A stretch of 64,000 nucleotides of DNA, taken from assembly GCA_045541475.1 (NCBI GenBank), contig JAZQJI010000008.1:16360-80359 (forward strand), given 5' to 3'. This document shows positions 35,073-43,170 of the stretch, piece by piece. This DNA is from RGIG3077 sp045541475. GTDB taxonomy: Bacteria; Bacillota; Clostridia; Oscillospirales; Ruminococcaceae. The position numbers and the translations under genes were made by a program. The notes beneath the pieces were generated by a model. It searched no databases. It was given only the letters and a program-made list of their open reading frames with translations, and was not told the origin of the DNA. How positions within the stretch are numbered: position 1 is the stretch's first letter; each line of letters begins with the position of its first letter.

Positions 35073-36926
35073 ATGAGCAAAATTCAAACCCATTCAAAAA
35101 AATACAAAATCATTTGCAGTGTTCTGCTTGCTGTTATGATTATTGTTCAGTTGGGCATAATCACGTTTTACATGGCGGAAAAAAAGGTCGGCTACCACAT
35201 GGATGAGCTTTGGTCGTACGGCTTGTCAAATTCTTATTATCATCCTCACCTTTATGCAAGAGAAGAGGTTGCGCAATGGGACACGCACAACGAGTGGCAC
35301 GATGAGGATTTTTTCAAAAACTATCTCTCCGTGGGTAATGATGAAAGGTTTGAATACGGTTCGGTTTACTACAACCAAAAAAATGATGTTCATCCACCGC
35401 TTTATTACTATATTCTGCATACGATATGCTCGTTTTTCCCGGATAGTTTTTCGCCATGGTACGCTTTTGCCATTAACGCTGTTTCGTTTATTGTTTCGCA
35501 GATATTTTTATACCTGTGCGTGCTTAAAATATCAAAAAGTGAAATTTTAGCGTTGGCGGTGTGTGCAATGTGGGGCTTTTCTACAGGGGCAATAACCTGC
35601 CATATATATCTGCGTATGTATGCAATGCTGATGGCGCTGACGTTGGTTTATACATATTTAAATTTAAAAATGCTTTATGATGGATTTTCTGCAAAAAGAC
35701 TTGCTGCACTGTGTGTAATAACATATCTCGGCAGTCTTACGCAGTATTTCTTCATCATTTATGCAGGCGCAATGGCGGCGTGCTTGTGCATATACTATTT
35801 AATGAAGAAAAAATTTAAACAGCTTTTTGCCTATGGCGGATTTTTGCTTTTGTCCGTGGGGCTCGCTGTGGTTTCTTTCCCCGTTATGATAACGCATATC
35901 CTGATGGATAATGATATTATGGGCCTTCACGCAACGTTTACCCAACACAAAACTTTTGCTTTGCAAATGCACTTTATAATAAGGTATATGGTAGATGAGA
36001 TTACAGGAATTGACATGACGCTGATAAAATCTCCGATACTTAGTTATTTGCTGTGTGTTTTGGTTGGCATTGCTGCAATCGGTTTGCCGCTTGGTTTTTT
36101 GTTCCGCAACGAAACATGGTTTAAAGCATTTTTGCTGAATATCAAAAAGGGAGCGATATCGGCAGTTAAGTTTGTGCGTTCAAAAATCGGTTTTTCGGTT
36201 GCTGTTTTGTTGATGCTGGCAATATCGGCTTCATCAATTTTTGTAATAAACGCACTCGTTTCTCCAATTGCTTTGATGAAAGAAAAAAGCTCGCACTATT
36301 CGGTGCAGGTTTATCCGTTGGTGATAGCAGTTGTTATGTGCGCTGTATTTATGTTTTTACGCTCAATTCCAAACAAGCTTTCAAAGTCGTGCACCCCTGT
36401 TGCACTTGCCGTGTGCGTTGGCTGCGTTTTGGGCAGTAGGTTTGGCTGTGAGGTAAATTATCTGTTTGACGATAATTTTGAAGGCTTGTTGCAAACAAGG
36501 CTGGGCGACCTTTCCGAAAACTGTGATATCATCTTGCTGGTTGATGGCAGCAGTACAATACATTATTATCCTTATGAGCTGTATAATGCCGATTCTTTAT
36601 TTGCCGCAACAACTGATGCTTTTGAAGATTGCGCGGTTGAGTATGATAAAGCAGGAGCGGACGGAAACGATGTGTATCTTGTGCTTGATGAGGATAGCAT
36701 GCTTAGGTATATTTATACCGATCAGCGTAACGATCTGATTGTTCATCAGGCCAACTCTTCGGGTTCTGATGAAGAGGTTGAGCAATCTGTGGAAACACTT
36801 GAAAATCTTTACAAAGATAATAAGGTTATCGACTTTTTTGAAGAAAACACAAGATTTGAAAATGTTGAATATATCGGCTCAAGAAGAGTGTTTGGATATA
36901 TTAACTATGTTTACAAGCTTAGTTGA
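35073..36926 (+). CDS. GT-C fold membrane glycosyltransferase (GT39/PMT-like)
   Basis: 617 residues with about 11 predicted membrane helices. The first extracellular loop carries the HMDELWSYGLSNS motif, whose Asp-Glu is the catalytic acidic site of GT-C enzymes. The VHPPLYYYILH motif at the second helix is typical of polyprenyl-phosphate-sugar dependent transferases. A C-terminal soluble domain of about 170 residues follows. It likely transfers sugar from a lipid-linked donor to a cell-surface acceptor. Only a weak SD is visible. Confidence 0.82.
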   Translation: MSKIQTHSKKYKIICSVLLAVMIIVQLGIITFYMAEKKVGYHMDELWSYGLSNSYYHPHLYAREEVAQWDTHNEWHDEDFFKNYLSVGNDERFEYGSVYYNQKNDVHPPLYYYILHTICSFFPDSFSPWYAFAINAVSFIVSQIFLYLCVLKISKSEILALAVCAMWGFSTGAITCHIYLRMYAMLMALTLVYTYLNLKMLYDGFSAKRLAALCVITYLGSLTQYFFIIYAGAMAACLCIYYLMKKKFKQLFAYGGFLLLSVGLAVVSFPVMITHILMDNDIMGLHATFTQHKTFALQMHFIIRYMVDEITGIDMTLIKSPILSYLLCVLVGIAAIGLPLGFLFRNETWFKAFLLNIKKGAISAVKFVRSKIGFSVAVLLMLAISASSIFVINALVSPIALMKEKSSHYSVQVYPLVIAVVMCAVFMFLRSIPNKLSKSCTPVALAVCVGCVLGSRFGCEVNYLFDDNFEGLLQTRLGDLSENCDIILLVDGSSTIHYYPYELYNADSLFAATTDAFEDCAVEYDKAGADGNDVYLVLDEDSMLRYIYTDQRNDLIVHQANSSGSDEEVEQSVETLENLYKDNKVIDFFEENTRFENVEYIGSRRVFGYINYVYKLS

Positions 36927-36927
36927 G

Positions 36928-36973
36928 TGGCGGTTTTGCGTGATGTTAACGGCATTTTGCGCAAAATCCGCCA
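36928..36973 (+). terminator. Probable terminator-like hairpin after the glycosyltransferase gene
   Basis: TGGCGG-TTTTGCG (36928-36940) pairs with CGCAAAA-T-CCGCCA (36960-36973), 13 pairs with one bulge, starting 2 bases after the stop codon. A second perfect palindrome TGCAGACGTCTGCA follows at 36975-36988. The T-run is weak, so termination strength is uncertain. Confidence 0.55.
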
Positions 36974-37063
36974 TTGCAGACGTCTGCATTTGTAAAAAAC
37001 GCCAAACATTGTTTTGGTTAACAAAAAATTTACAAATATTTATTTTTTGAAACACAAAAAAGG

Positions 37064-37092
37064 TTGCATTCGGCGAAAAAGTATGTTACAAT
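37064..37092 (+). promoter_or_regulatory. Promoter of the S10-spc ribosomal operon
   Basis: TTGCAT (37064-37069), a 17-bp spacer ending TATGT, TACAAT (37087-37092). Initiation near 37099 would give a leader of about 360 nt before rpsJ. No equally good promoter lies nearer the gene; two TATAAT boxes at 37377 and 37392 lack clear -35 partners. Confidence 0.78.
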
Positions 37093-37098
37093 AGCTGA

Positions 37099-37457
37099 GC
37101 GTGACTGCAACAGATATGCGATGAAGCGGAAGGTTGCCGGCGGTTTGCCGGGTAATTTCTGTGGAGTATGTCCGATTTTAAACCGGGCGGAAGTAATACC
37201 GAACACAGTATGTGATTGATGCGCAAGGCAGGCGTTTTGTGCCCCAACGGGCAGATTATGTATGCGCGTGCGTGTGAGTTATTGTGTGTTGTCGTGTTCT
37301 TGCCAAACTCGGAAAGCTAAAGCTTTTTCGGGTTTTTGTTATGTAGAAATCACGATACACACGGAAGCGTGTGAATTATAATCCGTTACATTATAATAGA
37401 TTAAAGTATTACCGTGCCCCCAAGCAAAAAATACTAATTAATATGGAGGCGATTTAA
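37099..37457 (+). ncRNA. Structured 5' leader of rpsJ (candidate ribosomal-protein-responsive attenuator)
   Basis: The predicted leader has a hairpin CCGGC/GCCGG (37137-37151). A three-part nested arm follows: CTGTG/CACAG (37159-37163 with 37204-37208), GTAT/ATAC (37166-37169 with 37196-37199) and TCCG/CGGA (37171-37174 with 37188-37191). Then come a GCCC/GGGC hairpin (37241-37252) and the terminator at 37305-37337. This arrangement suggests that a product of the operon, or another signal, decides between termination and read-through. S10-operon leaders of this sort are plausible in Firmicutes, but family membership was not tested. Confidence 0.6.
37305..37337 (+). terminator. Leader terminator (attenuator) upstream of rpsJ
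   Basis: The stem AAACTCG, a bulge, then AAAGCT pairs with AGCTTT, TT and CGGGTTT around an AA loop-closing pair, and runs into TTTTT (37333-37337). It lies about 120 bases before the rpsJ start, so full-length transcripts must read through it. Confidence 0.75.
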
Positions 37458-37772
37458 GTGGCAGTCAATGAAAAAATCAGAATCAAGATCAAGGGTTATG
37501 AACATTCGATAGTTGATGCTTCAGCAGCAAAGATTGTCGAGGCTGCAAAGCGCAGCGGTGCAAGAGTTTCGGGTCCTATCCCGCTTCCCACCGATAAGGA
37601 GATTGTAACAATCCTCCGCGCTGTACACAAGTACAAAGACAGCCGTGAGCAGTTTGAATTGCGCACACACAAAAGACTCATCGACGTTATCAGACCCACA
37701 GCGAAGACAACAGAAGCTCTTCAGAATCTTGAGATCCCCGCAGGCGTTGAAATTGTAATGGAAGTTAAGTAA
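37458..37772 (+). CDS. rpsJ: 30S ribosomal protein S10
   Basis: 104 residues starting at GTG 37458, with GGAGG at 37445-37449. Signature stretches are IRIKIKGYEHSIVDASA and the loop ending QFELRTHKRLIDVIRPT. A head-domain protein of the small subunit, and also a NusB partner in antitermination. First gene of the S10 cluster. The usual rpsL-rpsG-fusA-tuf block does not precede it; a glycosyltransferase gene does. Confidence 0.98.
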   Translation: MAVNEKIRIKIKGYEHSIVDASAAKIVEAAKRSGARVSGPIPLPTDKEIVTILRAVHKYKDSREQFELRTHKRLIDVIRPTAKTTEALQNLEIPAGVEIVMEVK

Positions 37773-37793
37773 ACCTTAACGCAAATTTCAAAA

Positions 37794-37838
37794 CGGCAAA
37801 AGTCAGCCGCTTAAAAAAGGAAAGCTGAAACTCTGCCG
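37794..37838 (+). promoter_or_regulatory. Structured hairpin in the rpsJ-rplC spacer
   Basis: The rpsJ-rplC gap is 142 bases, long for this cluster. It holds CGGCA (37794-37798) with TGCCG (37834-37838), then AGT/ACT (37801-37803 with 37830-37832) and CAGC/GCTG (37804-37807 with 37824-37827), with unpaired A residues between the helices. It could be a processing or protein-binding site controlling rplC onward. Confidence 0.5.
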
Positions 37839-37914
37839 AAAGCAAATTTAAAACTACAATTTCAAAGACCACGGTCATGTTGGGAAACCAACCAATAACC
37901 AAAGGAGGAAAAAC

Positions 37915-38550
37915 ATGAAAAAAGCAATCATCGGTAAGAAAATCGGTATGACACAGATTTTCGATGAAGCGGGAAAAGTAATTCCCGTAACCGTAGTTGA
38001 AGCAGGTCCCTGCGTTGTTGTTCAGAAGAAGACAACCGACCGCGACGGCTACGAAGCAGTACAGGTTGGCTACGGCGATATGAAAGCGCAGAGAGTCAAC
38101 AAGCCCACAAAGGGCCATTTCGATAAGGCAAACGCAGGCTATAAGAGAACACTTAAGGAATTTAAGTTTGATGACTGCGCTGCTTACGAAGTAGGTTCGC
38201 TTATTAAGGCAGATACCTTTGAACCCGGCGATATCGTTGATGTTAAGGGTAAGAGCAAGGGTAAAGGTTACGCAGGCACAATCAAGCGCTGCGGCAACGC
38301 AAGACTCAGAGAAACTCACGGTACAGGCCCCACAGTTCGTAATGCAGGTTCAATGGGCGCATGCTCATCACCTTCAAGAATCTACAAGGGCAAGATGCTC
38401 CCCGGACACATGGGTTTTGAAACAGTAACTGTTCAGAATCTTGTTGTTGTAAAGGTAGATGCAGAAAATAATCTTATCGCACTCAAGGGCGCAATTCCCG
38501 GACCTAAGGGCGGAATTGTTTCCATCACAAATGCAGTAAAAAAGGCGTAG
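37915..38550 (+). CDS. rplC: 50S ribosomal protein L3
   Basis: 211 residues, starting MKKAIIGKKIGMTQIFDEAG, with the family signature FEPGDIVDVKGKSKGKGYAG and the tip loop around GSMGACSSPSRIYKGKMLPG. It is an early-assembly 23S rRNA binder close to the peptidyl-transferase centre. SD AAAGGAGG sits 6 bases before the ATG. It follows the long spacer after rpsJ. Confidence 0.98.
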   Translation: MKKAIIGKKIGMTQIFDEAGKVIPVTVVEAGPCVVVQKKTTDRDGYEAVQVGYGDMKAQRVNKPTKGHFDKANAGYKRTLKEFKFDDCAAYEVGSLIKADTFEPGDIVDVKGKSKGKGYAGTIKRCGNARLRETHGTGPTVRNAGSMGACSSPSRIYKGKMLPGHMGFETVTVQNLVVVKVDAENNLIALKGAIPGPKGGIVSITNAVKKA

Positions 38551-38565
38551 GAAGGAGGAAGCTAA

Positions 38566-39186
38566 ATGCAGATTTCAGTATATGATATGACAGGCAAGCA
38601 GGTTTCCGAAACCGAGCTGCGCGATGAAATTTTCGGTATTGAACCGAACGAAGCTGTTATGCACGCAATGGTAGTTAACTACCTCGCAAATCAGCGTCAG
38701 GGCACACAGTCCACATTGACAAGAACAGAAGTTCGCGGCGGTGGCAGAAAGCCTTGGAGACAGAAGGGTACAGGTAGAGCAAGACAGGGCTCCATCAGAG
38801 CTCCTCAGTGGTACCACGGTGGTGTTGCTCTCGGTCCTAAGCCCAGATCATACAACTACACACTTAACAAAAAGGTTAGAAGACTGGCAATGAAGTCAGC
38901 TCTCTCCACAAAGGCAATTGATTCCAACATCATCGTTCTTGACAGCCTCAAGACAGACGCTTTCAAGACAAAGACAATCGTTGCAATGCTTGATGCACTC
39001 AAGATTGAAGGCAAGGCACTTCTCGTGCTTCCTGAGTCTGATATCAAGGTAATCAAGAGCGCTGCAAACATTCCCGGAATCAAGACAACACTTGCAACAA
39101 CACTTAATGTATATGACATTCTCAACTATGATAAGTTTGTTGTAACAACAGACGCTCTTGCTAAAATTGAGGAGGTGTTCGCATAA
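38566..39186 (+). CDS. rplD: 50S ribosomal protein L4
   Basis: 206 residues. The extended internal loop near residues 40-100 carries the expected RGGGRKPWRQKGTGRARQGS, which lines the exit tunnel. It starts 15 bases after rplC with GGAGG. In enterobacteria L4 also represses its own operon; nothing here shows whether that holds. Its stop overlaps the rplW start. Confidence 0.98.
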   Translation: MQISVYDMTGKQVSETELRDEIFGIEPNEAVMHAMVVNYLANQRQGTQSTLTRTEVRGGGRKPWRQKGTGRARQGSIRAPQWYHGGVALGPKPRSYNYTLNKKVRRLAMKSALSTKAIDSNIIVLDSLKTDAFKTKTIVAMLDALKIEGKALLVLPESDIKVIKSAANIPGIKTTLATTLNVYDILNYDKFVVTTDALAKIEEVFA

Positions 39187-39494
39187 TGAAAGCTGCACAG
39201 GATATCATTCTTGCTCCCGTAGTTACGGAAAAGAGCATGGACGGCATGACAGCCAAGAAGTACACCTTTAAGGTTGCTAAGAAAGCAAACAAAATTGAAA
39301 TTGCTAAGGCAGTTGAAGAATTGTTTGATGTAGAAGTTATTTGCGTTAACACAATCAATGTAAGAGGCAAATACAGAAGACTCGGCATGAACGAAGGCTT
39401 TACAGCTTCATGGAAGAAGGCTATCGTTACAATCAACGCTGAGCCCGATGGCAAGAAGAAGGACACAATCGAGTTCTTCGACGGAATGTTCTGA
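39186..39494 (+). CDS. rplW: 50S ribosomal protein L23
   Basis: 102 residues. It opens DIILAPVVTEKSM and has the flexible loop INVRGKYRRLG. It sits at the exit-tunnel mouth, where trigger factor and SRP dock. ATG 39186 overlaps the last base of the rplD stop (TAATG), so translation is coupled. Confidence 0.97.
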   Translation: MKAAQDIILAPVVTEKSMDGMTAKKYTFKVAKKANKIEIAKAVEELFDVEVICVNTINVRGKYRRLGMNEGFTASWKKAIVTINAEPDGKKKDTIEFFDGMF

Positions 39495-39525
39495 TTTCAA
39501 GATATTAAGTAAGGAGTGAATTTTA

Positions 39526-40359
39526 ATGGCTATTAAAACCTACAAGCCGACAACACCCGGTCGCAGAAACATGAGTGTTACTGACTACTCAGGGCTGTCA
39601 AAGGTAAAGCCGGAAAAGAGCCTGCTTGAACCCTTGAAAAAGACTTCCGGCAGGAACAGCTACGGCAGAATCACCGTTCGTCACAAGGGCGGCGGATGCA
39701 GAAGAAAATACAGAATCATCGACTTCAAGCGCAACAAGGACAACATGAATGCAACTGTTATGACTCTTGAATACGATCCTAACAGAAGCGCTTTCATCGC
39801 TCTCGTTTGCTACGAAGACGGCGAAAAGAGATACATCCTTGCACCTCACGGTCTTAAGGTTGGCGATGTTGTAACAAGCGGACCTAATGCTGATATTAAA
39901 ATCGGTAATGCGCTTCCCCTTGAGAATATACCCGTTGGTACATTCATCCACAACATTGAACTTTACCCCGGCAAGGGCGCACAGCTTGTAAGAAGTGCAG
40001 GTAACATGGCACAGCTTATGGCTAAGGAAAACGGCTACGCTCTTCTCAGACTCCCTTCAACAGAGCTCAGAAAAGTTCCGATTTCCTGCAAGGCAACAGT
40101 TGGTCAGGTTTCCAACATCGACCACGAAAACGTTAAAATCGGTAAGGCAGGCCGTACTCGTCACATGGGTATCCGTCCTACAGTTCGCGGTTCCGTTATG
40201 AACCCCTGCGATCACCCGCACGGTGGTGGTGAGGGTAAATCACCTATCGGACGTCCCGGTCCTTGCACACCTTGGGGCAAACCCGCTCTTGGTTACAAGA
40301 CCAGAAAGACACACAACCGCACCGATAAATATATCGTAAAACGCAGAAACAGCAAATAA
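39526..40359 (+). CDS. rplB: 50S ribosomal protein L2
   Basis: 277 residues. The C-terminal signature PCDHPHGGGEGKSPIGRPGP contains the conserved His associated with peptidyl-transferase activity. The N-terminal half carries the RNA-binding OB and SH3-like domains. It is needed for subunit joining. Confidence 0.98.
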   Translation: MAIKTYKPTTPGRRNMSVTDYSGLSKVKPEKSLLEPLKKTSGRNSYGRITVRHKGGGCRRKYRIIDFKRNKDNMNATVMTLEYDPNRSAFIALVCYEDGEKRYILAPHGLKVGDVVTSGPNADIKIGNALPLENIPVGTFIHNIELYPGKGAQLVRSAGNMAQLMAKENGYALLRLPSTELRKVPISCKATVGQVSNIDHENVKIGKAGRTRHMGIRPTVRGSVMNPCDHPHGGGEGKSPIGRPGPCTPWGKPALGYKTRKTHNRTDKYIVKRRNSK

Positions 40360-40372
40360 GGAGGGAAGATAG

Positions 40373-40657
40373 ATGAGCAGAAGCGTCAAGAAGGGACCTT
40401 ATATACAAGAGTCTCTTTACAAAAAAGTAGTTCAGATGAACGAAGCCGGCGAGAAGAAAGTGCTCAAGACATGGAGCAGATCATCAACTATATTCCCCGA
40501 TTTCGTTGGACACACATTTGCCGTACACGATGGAAGAAAGCACGTTCCGGTTTATGTAACCGAAGATATGGTTGGACATAAGCTTGGTGAATTTGCACCT
40601 ACAAGAACCTACAAGGGTCATGCAGGCTCAAAGACTTCCAACAACGGCAAGAAGTAA
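40373..40657 (+). CDS. rpsS: 30S ribosomal protein S19
   Basis: 94 residues, MSRSVKKGPYIQESL, with the signature KTWSRSSTIFPDFVGHTFAVHDG. It is a head protein that contacts S13 and the A-site finger of the large subunit. 13 bases after rplB with GGAGG. Confidence 0.98.
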   Translation: MSRSVKKGPYIQESLYKKVVQMNEAGEKKVLKTWSRSSTIFPDFVGHTFAVHDGRKHVPVYVTEDMVGHKLGEFAPTRTYKGHAGSKTSNNGKK

Positions 40658-40675
40658 GCGGAAGGAGGAATTTTG

Positions 40676-41020
40676 ATGGAAGCTAAGGCATACTTGAGAA
40701 GCGCCAGAATCTCTCCGAGAAAGGTGCAGATTGTATTAGACCTTATCAGAAACAAGCCCTGTGATGTTGCTCTCGCTATTTTGAGAAATACACCTAAGGC
40801 AGCTTGTGAAAGCTTGGAAAAGCTCTTGAAATCCGCTATGGCAAATGCTGTTAATAATCACGATATGGATAAAGACAGCCTTTATGTTGCAGAATGCTTC
40901 GTTTGCCCCGGACCTATCATGAAGAGAATTCAGCCCAGAGCACACGGCAGAGCTTTCCGTATAAACAAGAGAACATCTCATATCACAATAATTCTGAGAG
41001 AAAAGGAAATCTTGGACTAA
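40676..41020 (+). CDS. rplV: 50S ribosomal protein L22
   Basis: 114 residues from ATG 40676, which is 7 bases behind GGAGG (40664-40668); a TTG three bases earlier is less suitable. It contains YLRSARISPRKVQIVLDLIR and the beta-hairpin tip region PGPIMKRIQPRAHGRAFRI that reaches into the exit tunnel, a known macrolide-resistance site in the family. Confidence 0.97.
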   Translation: MEAKAYLRSARISPRKVQIVLDLIRNKPCDVALAILRNTPKAACESLEKLLKSAMANAVNNHDMDKDSLYVAECFVCPGPIMKRIQPRAHGRAFRINKRTSHITIILREKEILD

Positions 41021-41039
41021 GCCGAGAAGGAGGTAAATT

Positions 41040-41840
41040 ATGGGTCAAAAAGTTAATCCGCACGGACTTCGTGTTGGTGTAATTAAGGATTGGGATTCCC
41101 GCTGGTTTGCAAACAAATCCGACTTCGGCGATTGCTTGGTAGAGGACTACAAAGTAAGAGAGTATACAAAGAAGAAACTCTATGCAGCCGGTGTTGCAAA
41201 GATTGAAATCGAGAGAATCCAGAGCAGAGATCAGATGAGAGTCAGAATCAATATCCACTGCGCTCGTCCCGGTGTTGTAATCGGCAGAGGCGGTGCTGAA
41301 ATTGAAAAGCTCAGAACTGAACTTGAAAAGATGACCGGCAAGTCGGTCGCTATCAATATTGTTGAGGTTAAGCAGCCCGACCTTTGCGCACAGCTTGTTG
41401 CTGAAAAGATCGCACTTGATCTCGAAAACAGAATTTCCTTCAGACGTGCTATGAAGCAGTCTATCGGACGTGCAATGCGTCTTGGTGCTAAGGGAATTAA
41501 GGTTAGAACAGGCGGCCGTTTGGCTGGCGCTGAAATCGCTAGAAGCGAAACTTACCATGAGGGTACAATCCCGCTGCAGACAATCCGTGCTGATATTGAT
41601 TACGGTTTTGCAGAAGCTCACACAACTTACGGCCGTTTGGGCGTTAAGGTTTGGATCTACAAGGGCGAAATCCTCAAGGGTGAAGCTATGAAGAGAGTTG
41701 AAGCTGATGACAGAAACTCCAAGCGTAGAGATAACCGCGGCAACCGTGATAACAGAAACCGCAGAAACGATAACAGAGCTCCCCGTCAGAATGGCAACAG
41801 AGCTCCCAGAGAAGCAAAAAAAGAAGGAGGTAATGCGTAA
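41040..41840 (+). CDS. rpsC: 30S ribosomal protein S3, with extended basic tail
   Basis: 266 residues. The KH domain holds GVVIGRGGAEIEKLRTELEK (about residues 78-97), and the C-terminal domain signature includes GCAKGIKVRTGGRLAG-like text (here RLGAKGIKVRTGGRLAG). The tail after residue ~220 is a low-complexity run of Arg/Asn/Asp (for example NRDNRNRRNDNRAPR) about 45 residues long, longer than in most S3 proteins. S3 helps form the mRNA entry channel. Confidence 0.97.
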   Translation: MGQKVNPHGLRVGVIKDWDSRWFANKSDFGDCLVEDYKVREYTKKKLYAAGVAKIEIERIQSRDQMRVRINIHCARPGVVIGRGGAEIEKLRTELEKMTGKSVAINIVEVKQPDLCAQLVAEKIALDLENRISFRRAMKQSIGRAMRLGAKGIKVRTGGRLAGAEIARSETYHEGTIPLQTIRADIDYGFAEAHTTYGRLGVKVWIYKGEILKGEAMKRVEADDRNSKRRDNRGNRDNRNRRNDNRAPRQNGNRAPREAKKEGGNA

Positions 41841-42262
41841 TGCTGCTTCCAAAGAGAGTTAAATACCGCAGAGTCCACAGAGGACGCCTTAAAGGTAAAG
41901 CGCTCAGAGGCAATACGGTAACATACGGCAAATACGGTCTTCAGGCTCTTGAGCCTTCTTGGATTACATCCAACCAGATTGAAGCTGCCCGTATTGCAAT
42001 GACAAGATATATCAAGCGTGGCGGTCAGGTATGGATCAAGATTTTCCCTGACAAGCCCGTAACAGAAAAACCTGCTGAAACTCGAATGGGTTCCGGTAAA
42101 GGTTCTCCTGAATATTGGGTAGCTGTTGTAAAACCCGGCAGAGTAATGTTTGAAATTGACGGTGTTTCCGAAGAGGTTGCAAGAGAAGCTATGCGTCTTG
42201 CTTCCCACAAGCTCCCTGTAAAATGCAAGTTCTTAGTTAAAGAAGAAGGAGGAGCGCAGTAA
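41840..42262 (+). CDS. rplP: 50S ribosomal protein L16
   Basis: 140 residues, MLLPKRVKYRRVHRGRLKGK, with the conserved PVTEKPAETRMGSGKGSPEYWVAVV segment and the VSEEVAREAMRLASHKLP end. It organises the A-site tRNA pocket. The ATG shares a base with the rpsC stop (TAATG). Confidence 0.98.
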   Translation: MLLPKRVKYRRVHRGRLKGKALRGNTVTYGKYGLQALEPSWITSNQIEAARIAMTRYIKRGGQVWIKIFPDKPVTEKPAETRMGSGKGSPEYWVAVVKPGRVMFEIDGVSEEVAREAMRLASHKLPVKCKFLVKEEGGAQ

Positions 42263-42465
42263 TGAAAAAAGTTGATTACAACAAGATGACTCAGGCAGAG
42301 CTTACAGAAAAGCTCGATGATTTCAAAAAAGAGCTCTTTGCACTCCGCTTTCAGCATGCAATCAATCAGCTCGATAATACCGCGCGTTTAAAGGCTGTCA
42401 AGAAGGACATCGCAAGAGTCAAGACAGCGCTCAGAGCTTTGGAACTCCAGAGCGCAGAGCAGTAA
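42262..42465 (+). CDS. rpmC: 50S ribosomal protein L29
   Basis: 67 residues of two helices. KELFALRFQHAINQLDNTARLK matches the L29 signature. It lies beside L23 at the tunnel exit. TAATG overlap with rplP. Confidence 0.96.
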   Translation: MKKVDYNKMTQAELTEKLDDFKKELFALRFQHAINQLDNTARLKAVKKDIARVKTALRALELQSAEQ

Positions 42466-42483
42466 TGAAGGGAGGATATGACT

Positions 42484-42738
42484 GTGGAAAGAAACTTTAG
42501 AAAAACCAGAGTCGGCAAGGTTGTCAGCGATAAGATGGATAAGACAATTGTTGTTGCCATCGTTGATAACGTTAAGCATCCGCTCTACAAAAAGATCGTA
42601 AAGCGCACAGTTAAGTTTAAGGCACATGACGAAAACAACGAGTGCAGAATAGGCGATCGCGTGGAAATTATGGAAACTCGCCCTCTTTCCAAGGATAAGA
42701 GATGGAGAGTTGTTCGCATAATTGAAAAAGCGAAATAA
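42484..42738 (+). CDS. rpsQ: 30S ribosomal protein S17
   Basis: 84 residues from GTG 42484. An ATG at 42478 is only 2 bases from the GGAGG (42471-42475), too close to initiate well, whereas the GTG is 8 bases away and gives the expected start MERNFRKTRVGKVVSDKMDKT. An OB-fold protein binding 16S helices 7 and 11. Confidence 0.95.
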   Translation: MERNFRKTRVGKVVSDKMDKTIVVAIVDNVKHPLYKKIVKRTVKFKAHDENNECRIGDRVEIMETRPLSKDKRWRVVRIIEKAK

Positions 42739-42783
42739 TTAAATCACAATATTGATTAAATCTTTGGAAGGAGGATTTTTGCT

Positions 42784-43152
42784 GTGATACAAATGCAAAC
42801 CTATCTCAAGGTCGCTGACAACACGGGAGCCAAGGAGCTTATGTGTATCAGAGTTTTAGGCGGTACACGCAGAAGATATGCAAATATCGGTGATGTAGTC
42901 GTTGCCTCTGTTAAAAAAGCTGCACCCGGCGGCGTTGTTAAAAAGGGCGATGTTGTTAAAGCAGTAATTGTTCGTTCAGCAAGCGGTCTCAGAAGAGATG
43001 ACGGAACATACATCCGTTTTGATGAGAATGCTGCAGTAATTATAAAGGAAGATAAGAACCCCAGAGGTACACGTATTTTTGGACCTGTGGCAAGAGAACT
43101 TCGTGACAAGGAATATCTTAAGATATTGAGCCTTGCACCTGAAGTACTTTAA
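42784..43152 (+). CDS. rplN: 50S ribosomal protein L14
   Basis: 122 residues starting at GTG 42784 behind GGAGG. MIQMQTYLKVADNTGAKELMCIRVLGG is diagnostic. It bridges to 16S helix 14 and is the contact for RsfS. First gene of the spc-type segment. Confidence 0.98.
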   Translation: MIQMQTYLKVADNTGAKELMCIRVLGGTRRRYANIGDVVVASVKKAAPGGVVKKGDVVKAVIVRSASGLRRDDGTYIRFDENAAVIIKEDKNPRGTRIFGPVARELRDKEYLKILSLAPEVL

Positions 43153-43170
43153 TAGGAGGTGTCGTTACAC

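Larger units (their letters stand above)
36927..37457 (+). other. Gene-free region: end of the glycosyltransferase unit and leader of the ribosomal operon
   Basis: About 530 bases hold no supported ORF. They contain the hairpins at 36928-36988, an A/T-rich stretch, the promoter at 37064-37092 and a leader of about 360 nt. The leader has several stems, an internal intrinsic terminator (37305-37337) and a small hairpin CACACG/CGTGTG (37358-37373) before rpsJ. Confidence 0.85.

Noticed and set aside
37374..37397. A promoter at the two TATAAT boxes just before rpsJ
   Set aside because: Neither has a convincing -35 box at 16-18 bp, so they are treated as A/T-rich chance matches.
37765..38319. 184-codon minus-strand frame over rplC
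   Set aside because: Shadow of rplC; it also crosses the structured rpsJ-rplC spacer.
40983..41852. 289-codon minus-strand open frame opposite rpsC
   Set aside because: It is a shadow of the rpsC codon pattern, with no ribosome site or recognisable domain, and the plus-strand gene is certain.
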